The notes under the pieces were generated by a model that was given only the letters and a program-made list of their open reading frames with translations, was not told where the DNA came from and ran no database searches. Of a stretch of DNA of 64,000 bases, positions 1 through 12,666 are shown one piece after another. Within the stretch, counting starts at the first letter, position 1, and each line of letters starts with the position of its first letter. A program made the position numbers and the translations under genes. This DNA is from Rhizoctonia solani (taxonomy: Eukaryota > Basidiomycota > Agaricomycetes > Cantharellales > Ceratobasidiaceae): positions 2,232,001 to 2,296,000 of the forward strand of contig NC_057375.1 in the NCBI RefSeq assembly GCF_016906535.1, read 5' to 3'.

Positions 1-305
1 GGTCAAAGGCAATTGATACAGACTCGCGGGTTGAGGATAGGTTTACTCTCGCAATATGATCGAGGGCGAGCAGCGATGGCAGTGGAAATGCCCTGCACGA
101 AACCTTTGAACTAAACCAGAATAGTGGCATTAATGATTATTCTATCCTGGCGGGCCGGCCTTGGATCCTTTAGTTTTGAGTAGTTGGGTGCAAGGTAACA
201 TATATGCGCGTGTATTCAAATGTATGCATTGAGCCACAAACACGTCTGTGGACTATTTGAGTTACAAGCGAGGGAGGGGCAAGAAGAATCTGCAAGGAAA
301 TTGAG

Positions 306-1810
306 TTAAACGTATCCCTGGGTGGCCTGGGCAACATATGGTTCTTCCAAGTGTTTAATTTCCTCATCCGTCAGCTTGATATCCAAAGCACCTGAAAGCC
401 AAAGATTTGACTCGGATCACTGCAGTTTGATCAGTAGGGATTGTAGACTCACCAATTGTTTCTTGAAGTCTTTGGATACTCGACGCGCCGATGATGGGCG
501 CAGTAACGCCATCCTTGGATAGGTGCCACGCAATTGCGGCTTGAGCCATGCTGACCCCCCGGGATTTGGCAATTTGTTCCAGACTAGGACTCAAGATAAG
601 CCTACGAAAGCGGCAGGATGAGGGGAATACCGACCGTAAAATAACTTCTTTGTTGTCTTCCTTGGTCGTGTTCGCCCAGCTAGCCGTACTATATAAGACA
701 TAAGTTAGTAGGATGTATTCATTCGGGCTTGTGACACATACAAGCTCGTCTCGCCTCTAATGCTTGTTTGAGAATATGGCCGACCTAATACCCCTTGGCA
801 AAGCGGAGACCAGGGCATGAAGCCCACTCCTAACATCTAGCGGTAAGAGTAAGTATCTAGGTTGAGGATCAGGAATTGAGACTTACCTTCAGAGTCGGTA
901 TCGTTTCTCTTTCGTCTTCTCTGTAGATGAGATTATATTGATTGGACATTGAGATAAATGGCGTCAAGTTGTTATTGATCGCATAGTTTTGCATTGCGTG
1001 AAACTGGTAGGCGTGGCAGGTCGTCATTCCAATATAGCGAGCATATCCCGCCTTGACTACATCATGCAGCGCTTGCATAGTCTCGGAGATAGGAGTGTTG
1101 TAGTCGAACCGATGGCATTGGAGTACATCGACATAGTCTAATTGAAGTCGCTCGAGAGAGTGCTTGATGGAGTCGAATATGTGCTATTCAATGCCCCATA
1201 ATTGTGAGCTAGAGTGTACTAAAATTTTGTTTGCCTGTCATTACCTTTCGACTGAGACCATACTGGTTCACATAGCCGTCAGCATCGGCACGAGCGCCAG
1301 TGTGAACATAAGGGGATGCGTCAGGATCATGCGGGACGACTTGGTACAGCTACCAGGTATCCTTATCCTTAGCCCGGTCCATTGATGTGATGCTTTCCTC
1401 TTACTTTGGTCATGACCACGATTTCATCCCGTGGTAAATTCAGCTGTTTAATTGCTTTCCCCAGTATACGTTCGGACTCCCCATTTGCGTACATGTTTGC
1501 CGTGTCAAATGTCTGAATACCAGCGTCGTATCTAAGGATTTCATATAAAAGTCAGAGATATGGAGGCCCAAATGTATATGTAATCCCACTCACGCTGCCT
1601 TGATCTGTTTGATTGCCTCTTCCTCTTCAACCATCCACTGGCCCCATGACTTTTTCCCGTATATCCCGCACCCCAGGATGAGCCGCGATACTTTAAGGCC
1701 TGAGCTACCTAGGCGGACTATTAAACGGTAATAGAATTGTGAATGTGAGTTTAAAAACGTAGGCATTGGGACTTACCATAGACCATTTTCTTCGGAGGAT
1801 TGGATGACAT
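306..1810 (-). CDS. Aldo/keto reductase, copy 1
   Basis: Predicted NADPH-dependent aldo/keto reductase of the fungal aryl-alcohol dehydrogenase / versiconal hemiacetal acetate reductase type. The gene is split by about seven short introns. It starts [12 protein letters not shown] at 1810 and ends in QGYV followed by TAA at 306-308. The catalytic Asp and Tyr are seen in [13 protein letters not shown], the Lys in VVMTK, and the His in the QCHRFDY-type stretch around 1100. Further family blocks are GYARYIGM (about 1040), the [10 protein letters not shown] region and SMAQAAIAW near the C-terminus. I found no frameshift, so it looks functional. It is in tandem with a close paralogue downstream and has a broken third paralogue at 21.8 kb. 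The true substrate cannot be told from sequence; a role in aldehyde reduction during detoxification or secondary metabolism is inferred. Confidence 0.88.
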
Positions 1811-3708
1811 GGTAATTTACACAAGACGACTAGATTTTGATAGAATCAACTACTGTGCTGGATATATATTTTGGGCTCGAGTGTTCGTATTTATACCTTC
1901 AAGAAAGAGATGGATACAAAGTGTCGGGGGCCGTTAAGAAAAACCTAGTTTGTCTATCTCTTTCGGTCCAGGCGCACAGACGCATATAACTAAGAGGTTT
2001 TGACTAAAAACTCTGGAATAGATCAGGAGTGTTGCTCAAATGACTAAAGATAGTGCAAAACCTTAGCATAACGCCGATCGTCTCAAAACTTTGGGAGTCA
2101 ACTGCAGTCCGGGCTACTATACCCTGGGAGAAGCAGGCCGTAGGCGATACGCTGACAATGATGGGCGCGCTTGTGCCATATTATTACGCTAGGTTGATTA
2201 TCCATGAGTTGCGCCGCAGGGGATACCACTCGATCGATGATGAAAAAGTTTGACTAAGCCCGGTTACCCAGCGGCCAGCGCCTGGATAAGTGGAGAGCTT
2301 AAGGCAATATATATACCGTCTTTCTTGACTCAGGGCAAACGATGGCAGCCAGAATAAGTGTGGCGTAACGAGAAAAGACGTACCATCCATATTCTGGAAC
2401 ATTGTCAACCTTCGTTTTCTTAAATTATATCATTCAATCGATTATATGGGACGGCATAGCATTAACCCCTAGGTAATCATGAGCTTTCTCTCGCTCGTGA
2501 GCACTCACTGGTTAAGCTGCCGTACCTATACAGAGTTTGACGTCGGTTAGACGATCCCGGTCAATTCTCGACCAAGCCATACATGGCTCTTCGGTTGCCG
2601 ATGGTTTCCTTTATATGAGTGCCCATATAGTCAATCCAAGTTGAAGCGAATGTTATATAGGATATAACCCTTGCTGGCGAGTTTCCTCTCTCGTTTCACA
2701 TGGAACTTGATCTATTCGGAAGTCAGATGGAAAGGGGTTAATTTCACAAAAAGATAGTGTCTCAAGGGGACGTCTGGTGATAGTAAAGGTTGGCCAAGGC
2801 TACCATGAAGCACAGTGTTATTCGAGCACTCGAGAACCGTGAACTCATCTCGAGAGCTATGCATAAAGTTATTGAGCTATATTATAGCTCTCAAAATGCA
2901 AACTCCAGAAATACCAGCTACTTACACAGCTCCGCCATCGATCAGGGACATCTACTACCGACACTCGCCTCACCTTTTGCACCTTGGTTCATTTTATATT
3001 TGAAGTACAGTAATAGACCCGACCTGCGCCTCCTCGGAGAACAGAGTGCCATAGAGTGAGCCTTTATTACGATTATGTTGTATACTTCACAAACTAAGCA
3101 TTTGTTCACATTGTAGCAGAATACAGGGATTTAGACAGGTGAAGAGGGGAGTAGCGCTGTCGGGACTTCGACTACAGGGAGTTTATATAACCCAAGAGCC
3201 ATTGGATACCCTTGATGAAGTGACCGAGAAGTTGACCCATTGTATCTTCAATTTGAAATTAGTAGGAAGTGTCTTCTAAGATAGGGTTTCGAGGCCCCCA
3301 CCATCGTGGATAGATTGTATTGTTGGATTGCGCGGTAGAAGTACAGTCAATTCTCTCTGCCATGTAGCCTCCAAAACCGCATATCGTTGACAGGCGCACA
3401 ACTGCTGATATCCAAACAGAGCACATGGCAAGCCCAGTTTAAGCGTAACACACCCATAATCAGCTTACTCATAAAGATGTTGTAGTTGATTGTAGCTCTA
3501 GAGAGTCACGGTACTCATTTTGGCGCCCAGCACTGGATCCCTACTTGGTCCTAACGGTTTTATCCTTTTGTATCTAGCTCTCGGTGACATATTAATTCAT
3601 GAGTCGCATATCAGTCACACAATGGCTTGGCTCGAAGCATAAGTACAACATCGCATAGACCCCAATACGATGTTATAGAATTCTTGTGTGAAATATAGTG
3701 TTGTATTT
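1811..3708. other. Intergenic region, no gene recognised
   Basis: About 1.9 kb between the two tandem aldo/keto reductases. Short open frames, for example at 2790-3059 on the plus strand, show no family resemblance, no signal peptide and no consistent splice pattern. It presumably holds the promoter of copy 1 and the 3' region of copy 2. Confidence 0.5.
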
Positions 3709-5210
3709 TCAGGAGTATCCTTGGATAGGCTGCGCGATATATGGCTCCTCCAGGTGTTTGATCTCTTCATCCGTTAGCTTTACACTAATGGCGCCTACAG
3801 CAAATATTTCAGAACCTTTGGCATCCTAGGATGAGAAGGGGTTTTATACTCACCAATTGTATCTTTAAGGCGCTCCAGGCTTGTTACGCCAATAATAGGG
3901 GCAGTAATGTTGCTCTTTGATAACCCCCATGCAATTGCAACTTGAGCCATACTAATTCCACGATCCTTTGCTATTTTTTCAATGCTAGCAATGATGGTAA
4001 GCCCCGTATAATGAATATAAAAAAGATATAAATCTAGCACTAACCAAAGGATGACCTCCTTGTTGTCTTCCTTGGATCGATTAGTCATGGGGACACTGTA
4101 TGTCACGACTTAATCAAAGTGCATCGGCACATAAAAAAAAAAGACTCACAACGCGCCTGTTTCTGTTCGGTGACTTGTTTGAGAATATGGCCGACTCAGT
4201 ATACCTTGTGAGAGCGGCGACCAAGGGATCATTCCAGTACCAAACATCTATAATAGGCTAGAGCCAGAGTGGGTACCGGTGGCATTATTTATCAAGATCA
4301 CCTTCAGAGTGGGCATCATTTCCCTCTCCTCTTCTCTGTATATTAAGTTGTAAAGGTTCTGCATTGAGACAAATGGTGTCAGTCCATTATTGATTTCATA
4401 GTTTTGCATCGCATGAAACTGGTAGGCATGACAGCTTGACATTCCAATGTACCGTGCGTATCCTGCTTTGACTACATCATGCAGTGCTTGCATAGTCTCA
4501 GCGATAGGAATGTTGTAGTCGAACCTATGGCATTGTAGTACATCAACATAGTCTAGCTCAAGACGCTCCAGTGAATTCCTGATGGACTCAAATATATGCT
4601 ACCAGTGCGCTAATGTCAGTAGATGGTAAAAGACTGAAGCGTGCGTTACCGTACCTTTCGGCTGAGGCCATACTGGTTCACATATCCTGAAGCGGACGCT
4701 TCAGGTCCAGGCGCGAGAAGACCTGGCTCCCGCATGACTACATTATATACCTTACAGTCACAGCAGACCTTAGTTCTTGCTTCCCTACAGGTTTTTATAG
4801 CTCCGATACCTTAGTCATAACTACAATCTCATCTCGAGGTAGGCCAAGCTGTTTGATTGCCTTGCCAAGGATTTGTTCCGAGTCTCCGTGTGAGTAGACG
4901 TTCGCAGTGTCAAAGGTTTGAATGCCTGCACCGTAGCTGGAAGTTTGTTTAGATAAAAAAGATTAGATACATACTTATTTGGATGTGTTTACTTACACTG
5001 CCTTGATGTGTGCAATACCTTCCTCCTTGCCCAAAACCCACTCTTCCATAGACTTGTTCCCATAACTTGCAAGACCCAGGATCAACCGCAAGACTTTGAG
5101 ACCGGAGTTACCGAGACGGACTAGTAAATATGAGTAAGAGCTAACATCGACACCAGCCAACAATAGTGAATACCGTAAGGTATCTTCTTTGGAGGATTAA
5201 TAGAAGACAT
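3709..5210 (-). CDS. Aldo/keto reductase, copy 2
   Basis: Second predicted NADPH-dependent aldo/keto reductase, on the same strand as copy 1 and with the same exon plan. It starts MSSINPPKKIPYG at 5210 and ends IQGYS followed by TGA at 3709-3711. Visible family blocks are [16 protein letters not shown] (around 4430), NLIYREEEREMMPTLK, and SMAQVAIAWGLSKSN followed by APIIGVTSLERL near the C-terminus. An exon around 4690 carries [11 protein letters not shown], which is shared with both other copies. All exons read through without frame breaks. It is probably a tandem duplicate of copy 1 that has since diverged, which is the usual way such reductase families expand in basidiomycetes. Substrate unknown. 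Confidence 0.88.
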
Positions 5211-5762
5211 GGCAATGGGCAAAAGACAAGAAGGATTTGAGTGTTTACTGTGACGGGAATGTGTAGTGTACTAGTATCTGATGGCATGTCTATTTATATG
5301 TTGCGAATAAGCTCAGAAAGGGGTGCATCTGGCGGGAGAAATGTAAGCAAGGCGGACGTCCGCAAGCGGGGGCTGACCAAAAAATAATTACAAAGCGGTG
5401 GCACACTTCACCAGAATACACATAAATTGAAATTATGTTGCTGAATAGTTTTAAGGTTCATGGGCCCTTGTCCCAGCTAGGATCATACTATCTCGTGGAG
5501 ACTTTCAACACAAAAAGTTGGAAAACTCTGTGTCTGACTTGGGTTTTGGCGTGGTTGCTAACGCATACGTTTACAATATATTGTATGCAGCAGTTTTGAG
5601 ACTCACGTGATAGGTGTGGCGATTACAAATCCAGGGTTAGCCAGCTGCAAGTAACCACTCGCACAACGGTGTCAGAAGACTTACCCACACATAGGACAAG
5701 TGCCAAGTCCCTAAAGTAAAGAAGCTGTCTTTAAGCGATGTTTGGCCATTTGCTAACTGCGA
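5211..5762. other. Divergent intergenic region
   Basis: About 550 bp between the start of aldo/keto reductase copy 2 (minus) and the TPR gene (plus). It should hold both promoters. I could not assign a convincing TATA box or binding site, and no ORF in it looks coding. Confidence 0.45.
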
Positions 5763-7589
5763 ATGGATTATTACTTAGCAGAAGGTCTGGTACAGACGAT
5801 TCCAATGGCAAGACCAGCCACCCTTACGAAGTCGGAGATGGCGAGTATGAGAAGCAGTGTAGAAGCACTCCGAAAGCAACGGCGCTGGACTGATATGGCA
5901 GAACTTCAAACCAAAATGCTTCGCTCGAACGAGCAAACTCTTGGTAACGAGCACCCAGATACCCTGGCCTTGATGCATGACTTGGCCATAACATACAGCA
6001 ATGGAAAAAACCCAAGGAATGCTGCACAAATATTTCAGCCCCTTTACAATACTCGCCGGAAGCTGCTAGGGCCCGAGCACAAGACAACGCTCACGACAAT
6101 GCATTATCTGGCAGCCACATACACAGATCTTGGTAGACTCAACGAAGCCCAAGCTCTGCATAGAGAGTTGCTTCTGATCCGAAGGCGGCTTCTTGGAAAC
6201 GACAATGTCGAGACCCTTCGTACCATGCAGTATCTTGCGGTCACTTGCGGGAATATGGGTCAATTGACTCATGCTAGAGATTTATACGAGGAAATGTTAC
6301 CTATCCGCCGTCGTAAACTAGGCGAGGAGCACGATGCAACAGTACTGGTGATGAGTAATCTTGCAGTGACTTACACGGATTTGCGGCAGTTTATCGAGGC
6401 GGAAGCCTTGCATCGAGAAGTGTTGACAATACGGAGGCGTTTGAAAGGAGAAGAAAATACTGAAACTATCCAAACAATGCACTACCTTGCAGTGACTTAT
6501 GGGGGAATGGGAAGACTGGCAGACTCTGCAGAATGGCATGCAAGGGTTCTGCCTTTGCGGAAACGCTTACTAGGACCCGATAATACCACAACAGTAGTTA
6601 CAATGGCCCACCTGGCAACAGCATACACAGATCTGGGACGGTTCCATGAAGCCGAGGATTTGCATGTTCAACTTATGCGAATCCGAAAACACAAGAATGG
6701 TATAGAGCATAAAGATACCCTTCAAACGGCATATTATCTTATTCATGTCTATGTTGGTCTCAAGAAGTCGCGGGAGGCCGAAACACTACTCCTGGAAATG
6801 CTACCTATATTCGACCGAGTACACGGGAAGACCCACGCACACTCTTTGACGGGCCTAAGCCACCTTGCATCAATTTACGAGCAATCAGGGCATTGGAACG
6901 ACGCTGAGCGCTACGAAAAAGAGCTATTTGAGCGCCGAAAGCAGTTCCATGGGGAGACTCATCCCGATACATTGGCATCCATGAAGTCTCTTTCAATAAT
7001 TTATCAGAATCAACGGCGATGGGGAGAAGTTGATTTAATTGAAGAAGCAATAACGAGTTTGAACCCTGGTCTTTCTGGTTCCGCTGCTCAAACGCTTTGG
7101 TACACAGCGCCTACAACTCTCCCAATTTCATATGGCCGACTTGGCACAACACCGGAGCCCATTAGTCCCACCCAAAGTATTGAGACAGTAACTCTGTCGA
7201 AATTCCTGGGCTCAGATCAACCTGAATCCATCGCTTCTTTAGAGATAGACGCCATTTCCCTAGTAGAGCAGGAACGATGGGCTGAGGCAGAATCAGCTCT
7301 TGCCAATGTTTTAGTACGACGCCGTCGAGTTCAAGGTGACGGGCATCCGTTTACCATCCGCACAGCTTCAAATCTGGCCTCATTATATCAAAGCCAATCA
7401 AAATACGATGAAGCGGTCAACGTGCTTCAAACAGCGCTGACCCGACTAGGTCAAAGCCCGGGTGCTGCTAGCGAGGATTCCCGAGCTGAAATCGATAGCC
7501 GGCTGTCTGCCTTACGCAAAGGACAGAAAATATTATTAGAAACTCCTCAGATCCCTGGAGCAGTGGTGAGAAATCTCCTCCCCACGTGA
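5763..7589 (+). CDS. TPR-repeat protein (kinesin light chain-like repeats)
   Basis: Single uninterrupted 608-residue frame, unusual here because most other genes are intron-rich. From about residue 35 to 425 it is built of roughly nine 42-residue TPR units. Each has the pattern TL..M..LA..Y...G...EA, then a charged helix such as LLIRRRLLG and H.TTL. A spacer of about 60 residues (430-490) is followed by a further TPR pair to about residue 570. Such kinesin-light-chain-type TPRs are protein-interaction scaffolds and are common as the sensor part of fungal STAND/NLR proteins, but no NACHT or NB-ARC domain is visible here. The kinase gene 106 bp downstream on the same strand is of the same subfamily as the WD40-fused kinases at 28 and 36 kb. 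This frame could therefore be the sensor half of a TPR-kinase gene, though I found no clean intron joining them. Confidence 0.85.
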   Translation: MDYYLAEGLVQTIPMARPATLTKSEMASMRSSVEALRKQRRWTDMAELQTKMLRSNEQTLGNEHPDTLALMHDLAITYSNGKNPRNAAQIFQPLYNTRRKLLGPEHKTTLTTMHYLAATYTDLGRLNEAQALHRELLLIRRRLLGNDNVETLRTMQYLAVTCGNMGQLTHARDLYEEMLPIRRRKLGEEHDATVLVMSNLAVTYTDLRQFIEAEALHREVLTIRRRLKGEENTETIQTMHYLAVTYGGMGRLADSAEWHARVLPLRKRLLGPDNTTTVVTMAHLATAYTDLGRFHEAEDLHVQLMRIRKHKNGIEHKDTLQTAYYLIHVYVGLKKSREAETLLLEMLPIFDRVHGKTHAHSLTGLSHLASIYEQSGHWNDAERYEKELFERRKQFHGETHPDTLASMKSLSIIYQNQRRWGEVDLIEEAITSLNPGLSGSAAQTLWYTAPTTLPISYGRLGTTPEPISPTQSIETVTLSKFLGSDQPESIASLEIDAISLVEQERWAEAESALANVLVRRRRVQGDGHPFTIRTASNLASLYQSQSKYDEAVNVLQTALTRLGQSPGAASEDSRAEIDSRLSALRKGQKILLETPQIPGAVVRNLLPT

Positions 7590-7695
7590 ATCGTACACTA
7601 CTGAAAGCCTGAAAGCAACATCAAAAACGCCTTTTGATTACATCTGCTGTGGTGAGTGAATTAGGCACCTTGTTCAACACCATCATAGTTATATT

Positions 7696-9008
7696 ATGTC
7701 GCTCCATACGATATATGATTCTGAAATTATCTATAAACAGACTTCCGAGGATATTTTAGCATATCTCACGAATATACGTTGCCCAGATTTAACCCAGAGT
7801 CTTGACGAAGCAAGCTGTGGCGGCCCAATTCAAGACGGGGGGTTCGGTGAAATCTGTCAAGGGAGGTTAAATGACGGAAGAGTCGTGGCCCTCAAGTCTC
7901 TTCGCGAGATCAATCGTAAGAGACTCAAGGTAATGAAACTATGAAACCCAGACGGCTTACTAATTATTGCCCGATCACAGTATTTAGCTAGAGAACTATA
8001 CTCTTGGTCAAAAACCGAGCACGATAATGTGCTGGAGTTATTCGGATTGGCTTACCTTCGAGGAGGTATCGTCATGGTCTCTCCATGGATGGAGTTTGGT
8101 AATCTACGGGACTACCTGAAACAAAATCGAAGCGCCAATCGCCTATCGATGGTACAAGTGCCACCCGCTTATTGCGCTGAGCTTTTTTCTAACATTTATT
8201 ACACCAAGATGGTCCAAATTACGGAAGGAATCGATTATCTTCACAATATACCCATGGTAAGCACAAGGATTATCGCTTAATTTCAGAACAACAGTACGAA
8301 CGAAAAATAACCTTTTTCATTCAGATTCATGGTGATATCAAAGCCGTAAGTAACCTGAAACTAGATTCCTGACATGCCATCATTACTAGCCTTTAGGCCA
8401 ACATATTCGTATCTAAAGAAGGGATTGCAAAGATTGGTGACTTTGGAACCTCGACTTTCCAAGGGGAACAAAGTGTAGGGTTTTCCTCGACTTCTAATCC
8501 AAATCTAGTAGGAACTATGCGATGGATGGTATGTTTTTGCTTTTTATTCTTCACATTAAGACTTATGGCCCTCAGGCACCAGAAATGTTTCACTCAAATA
8601 GTGCACACACCCGTGAGGCAGATATATATGCTCTGGGAATGGTGAGGCCTCTCGTTATCTGCTTTTGATATATTGTGTTTGACGAATGTTGATAGACAGC
8701 GCTTGTGAGTAACAGTTGTTCATACATCGAATGGTTGTTAGTGAAACCTAAGGATATGAATCATGGGTACCTAGGAAATCTTCACTGGCAAAGCACCCTT
8801 TTCGGAGTACGACCATGATATTCAGGTTATTAGGGCAGTGGCATTAGGGACAAAACCTACCTGCCCACCAGAGCTTATCCGGCAACCCAAGTTATGGACC
8901 CTCCTCAACAAGTGTTGGGACCTAGTTCCTCACGAGCGGCCAACAGCTAAACATATACTAAGTGAAGTGCGCCGGAGCAATTCGCACGTAGCTGAAAAAC
9001 TGAAGTGA
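7696..9008 (+). CDS. TKL-like protein kinase
   Basis: Protein kinase encoded in about eight exons. The first exon gives MSLHTIYDSEIIYKQTSED, then the glycine loop QDGGFGEICQG and the lysine of VVALKSL. Later exons carry the catalytic loop HGDIKANIF (HGD in place of HRD, but with Asp, Lys and Asn kept), the DFG motif in KIGDFGTS, and MRWMAPEMF. The C-lobe exon starts EIFTGKAPFSEYDHD and ends HVAEKLK followed by TGA at 9006-9008. All catalytic residues are present, so it should be active. The kinase resembles the C-terminal domains of the two WD40-kinase genes in this window. The internal splice sites around 8155-8210 (GTACAAG...CCAAG) are my reading and are the least certain part. It may be one transcription unit with the TPR frame just upstream. 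Confidence 0.8.
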
Positions 9009-10421
9009 TATGTTTTCCCTAGGTATTGGAATTTACAGGAGATCATAACGTCGACTCTTGGACTTTGGTCTGATTGTCAATCAAAGCATTGTATTTAGTC
9101 GAATCAAAATATCTTACATTGATACCAATCGTTATGTTAGTGATTATGAGTTAGGGGAGGAGTTTCGATATTGTAATTGATTTGAGGGATCAAATTAGGC
9201 GCGCGCCGATCTATGGCAATGACCTTTGTGTCACGCGCGGGACGGCCATCATGAAAAGCTTCCCACTCACTCTTTCTACAATTTATCGCCAGCAGACTGT
9301 AGGCCGCCTAACAGCCCCTAACTATAATATACAAATAATTCATCGAGCAATCATACCGGTACCACTTAGGAGCAACCCCCACTCGCGATCAACGAGCTTG
9401 GAGATCTTTCTGATCCACAGCATGCCAGCCTGACCAACTTCAATCACCAACAAATTATGATTAAAGTTTGTATCTGTGTGCGTCTTTTCTCCCCATCCGG
9501 CCGAAGTCGATATCAAATACGAGGAGATAGTGTTGTCTTTCAAGCCCACAGTACTGAGTAGCACGACTGGACTCCGCTCGTTAGGGACTCTTGAAAAAAC
9601 GGTCCTTGAGTTGACTCTGGCTATTGTCACGGGCTCGACTTTCTCCAGTTCCATGGTTCCTCGCATTACGGCAACGCTACACCGGTTAAGCAGGAGATGC
9701 AGAGGTACAGTCGAGGCTGCTCTGTTCTAATCGTAATACCCACCAACTTGGACAGGCCTTCGATTCCCCTCTCAGTTCGACTGTGTGGCGTAAAATGTGA
9801 CTCCTATATATTGGAGATCGATTCGAAATTCGCTGAGTATGCACAGGGACCCCTTGGCTTCCAATGATTGACTTTGTTGGCTCGGTAGGAGTGCGCAATA
9901 AATACTGTTATAATCACAACCGTGGGCTTGGGACATGTTTAGAAAATGCTAACATTTATTGGGTGCGTTGGCTACTGAGCCATGGAGCCTATGATACCCC
10001 ACCACCGGCTTTTTGGACTGATGTCCCATGAGCACCCATGGGTGACTTCATAGCCCACGACATCGTTAAATTAATCAATTTATGGAGCGTTCCTGGCGAA
10101 TTCCAAACACCAACCTACCCACAGATGAGCCAATGCTCACAAGTTCCACCTTGCCCTCAAATCGAAGTTTAGCACGTGACCAAGGATCAACTTCTCTGAT
10201 AATTCTGGACGCACGTTTTGAACGCCAGCATCGATCATTGGCCATGGCGTAGTCTAACACTGGCTCGCCGCATGTTCCATAGGGACCGAGACGCCATTTC
10301 TCTTGGCAATTCCGTGAATGGGGCCGGAAATATTTTTGTCATCGTTCGGCTGGTTGGAGTATATAACCGAGATGGCTGTCGTGTGCTATAGACATCTGAC
10401 AACCCATCTCTTGTCGCAAAA
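9009..10421. other. Intergenic region with unassigned minus-strand frames
   Basis: About 1.4 kb. Three minus-strand open frames (10075-10260, 9686-9898 and 9340-9666, the last of 108 residues) are in the order expected of exons of one minus-strand gene and look more protein-like than their surroundings. I recognise no domain and could not join them with convincing splice sites. Treat as a possible hypothetical gene. Confidence 0.3.
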
Positions 10422-12666
10422 ATGTGGTCAGCCTACTTGCTTAGCTCCACTGTTCTCGTCGGGTCTGCCTGCGCTCAACACTATCCCGTTGCTCGTCAAG
10501 CCTCTACGACTTCCTCATCCGTTGCTCCTCCGACATCGACATGCCCGAACGTTCCTCCTCTTCAGACCTCTTGGCAATACGTTGCACCTCCGCGTAACGC
10601 AAAGCTTGACTTTGGTCCTCCCAATGTATGTGAACGTTAATTAGAGTTTTGCTTTGCACTCAGCCCTTCGTATTTAGGTCCCACAGGGCAAGGCTTCCAA
10701 CGGCCAACCGAAGCCTGGTGGACCAAAGGGACCTAAAAAGATCAAGAACTTTATATTAACGATCCCCGATGGCTTTGGGTAAGTATCGAGATAGAGAATA
10801 CAGAATTAGATATTGAATTGCCATTTAGTCCCGCTTCGGAGGTATTTGCTCGTGACTTTGTGCAATGGAACAATAGTGCGACAGGCTGGAACCGCCAGGT
10901 TAGGATTACCCGATATATATTTACCCTATGAGGCTAAAAATAAATCCTATAGCTTGGTTCCGATACTATTCAAATCGGATCCATTCGTACCCGTTCCTCC
11001 GATTCGTACGTTACCGATTCGGCAGCCTCTGCTACTGCCTACTCTTGCGCCATTAAAACCTATAACGGTGCAATCGGCATCGACGAGGATGGAAACCCGT
11101 GTGGAACGGTGCTCGAGGCCGCAAAGCGTGCTGGGCTAAAGACCGGGCTCGTCGTCACAAGCCGCATTACCCATGCCACCCCCGCTAGCTTTGCCTCGCA
11201 CATCTACGACCGTGACCAAGAGGACATTATTGCGGAGCAACTCATTGGAGACCAGCCTTTGGGGCCGGTGGTTGATTTGATGCTTGGGGGTGGACTTGCG
11301 TTCTTCTGGTCAGCAATACCAATACGAGCGTGCCCCAACTTTTTCTCATAATTTACCCGGAATTCTTAGGCCCAACACTACCACTGGTTCCTCTCGCAAA
11401 GATTCACGTGATCTTATTGCCGAGGCGAAGAAGGCAGGTTACAATGCTTTCACTAACCGCGCTGGTTTCGATGCGCTTGGGGGCGGAAAGTCTGCTAAAC
11501 TTCCTTACTTGGGATTATTCACCCCTGGTCACATGTCTTACGAGGTTGACCGTGATCCTAAAGTTGAGCCCAGCTTGCTTGACATGACCAAGACAGCCCT
11601 GGAGACGCTTAAGCGTGCTACGAAAGATAGCAAGAAGGGTTACTTCATCGTGAGTAACGTTATTGCATTTCGTGAATTCGTTCTGAAGAGAGATTATAGA
11701 TGGTTGAAGCTTCCCGTATCGACCATGCTGGTCACTCCAATGATCTTATTGGCCATTTGCATGAGATTATCATGTACAACGAAGTCGTCGACTACCTCAA
11801 GAAATGGGTCGACAGCAATGATGACACTGTCCTTATTGGTACTGCCGATCATGAATGTGCTGGCCTTACTGTCGGAGGGATTGTGACCACTGGGGAATAC
11901 CAGTACAACCCTGTCCCGCTGGCTGGCGCTTCACACTCGTCGAGCTATCTTGCCTCGCAATGGGCCAAGTACAACGGATCCGACCCTGATGGCTATCTCC
12001 AAGATTTGTTCAAGCAATATGGTATCAATGATGCCAAGTAAGTCTTGGAATACCATAATGAAGCCTGGCACTAATTGGATCTCAGCTCGACCGAAATTGC
12101 TGTCGCCATGGCCCACAAGTCGAGTGCCTCATTCAACGATATTCATTTCGGCCAGTCCTTGACTCGTCGCGCCATGGTCAAATGGGCCACGGTATGTTGT
12201 GATTTGATCCGAAGATTAGCACATATACTAATATCAACTTCTTTCAGCTCGGCCACACCGCAGTCGGTATGCAACTTATTCGTGCGCATATAGCGACTTT
12301 AACTCATCCAATGAATATTTAGATGTCAATCTGATTGGATATGGCCCCAACTCGGAACGCATGGCTGGAAACAGGGATAACACAGGTTTGTCAAATGAGT
12401 CACGACGGTGACGTGTAGCTGAACCCTTTCGACAGAGGTTGGACAATTCATTACTGACCAGCTCGAACTCGACTTGCCTACTATCACGAAGCAACTGAAC
12501 GACAAGAAGAATGAGAATTGGTTGGTCAACAAGGTTGGGAGAGACAAGGTCGAAGTGAGTGTCATGATTGTGTTGACATCTGAAATGTACATTGCTGAGC
12601 ATTGGTTTGCAGAATGGAGTTAAAACGGGTGTAAAGCGACGTGCTTTGGGTCACCAACACAACTAG
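10422..12666 (+). CDS. Secreted alkaline phosphatase, copy 1
   Basis: Alkaline phosphatase with about ten exons and no frame breaks. The ATG at 10422 gives a signal peptide, MWSAYLLSSTVLVGSACAQ, so the enzyme should be secreted or vacuolar. The phosphoserine site is in YVTDSAASATAY (about 11010). Metal ligands are seen in EASRIDHAGH (about 11710, with Asp and two His), in TADHECAG (about 11850) and in LGHTAV followed by DVNLIGYGP near 12250-12340. It ends LGHQHN followed by TAG. It hydrolyses phosphate monoesters, with a likely role in phosphate scavenging. A broken paralogue with the same exon plan lies at 18.1-20.3 kb. The upstream ATG at 10318 is less likely because it lacks the signal peptide. 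Confidence 0.9.

Noticed and set aside
10318..10644. 108-residue plus-strand frame at the start of alkaline phosphatase copy 1
   Set aside because: It is in another phase from the enzyme; the frame starting at 10422 has the signal peptide and continues into the alkaline phosphatase exons.
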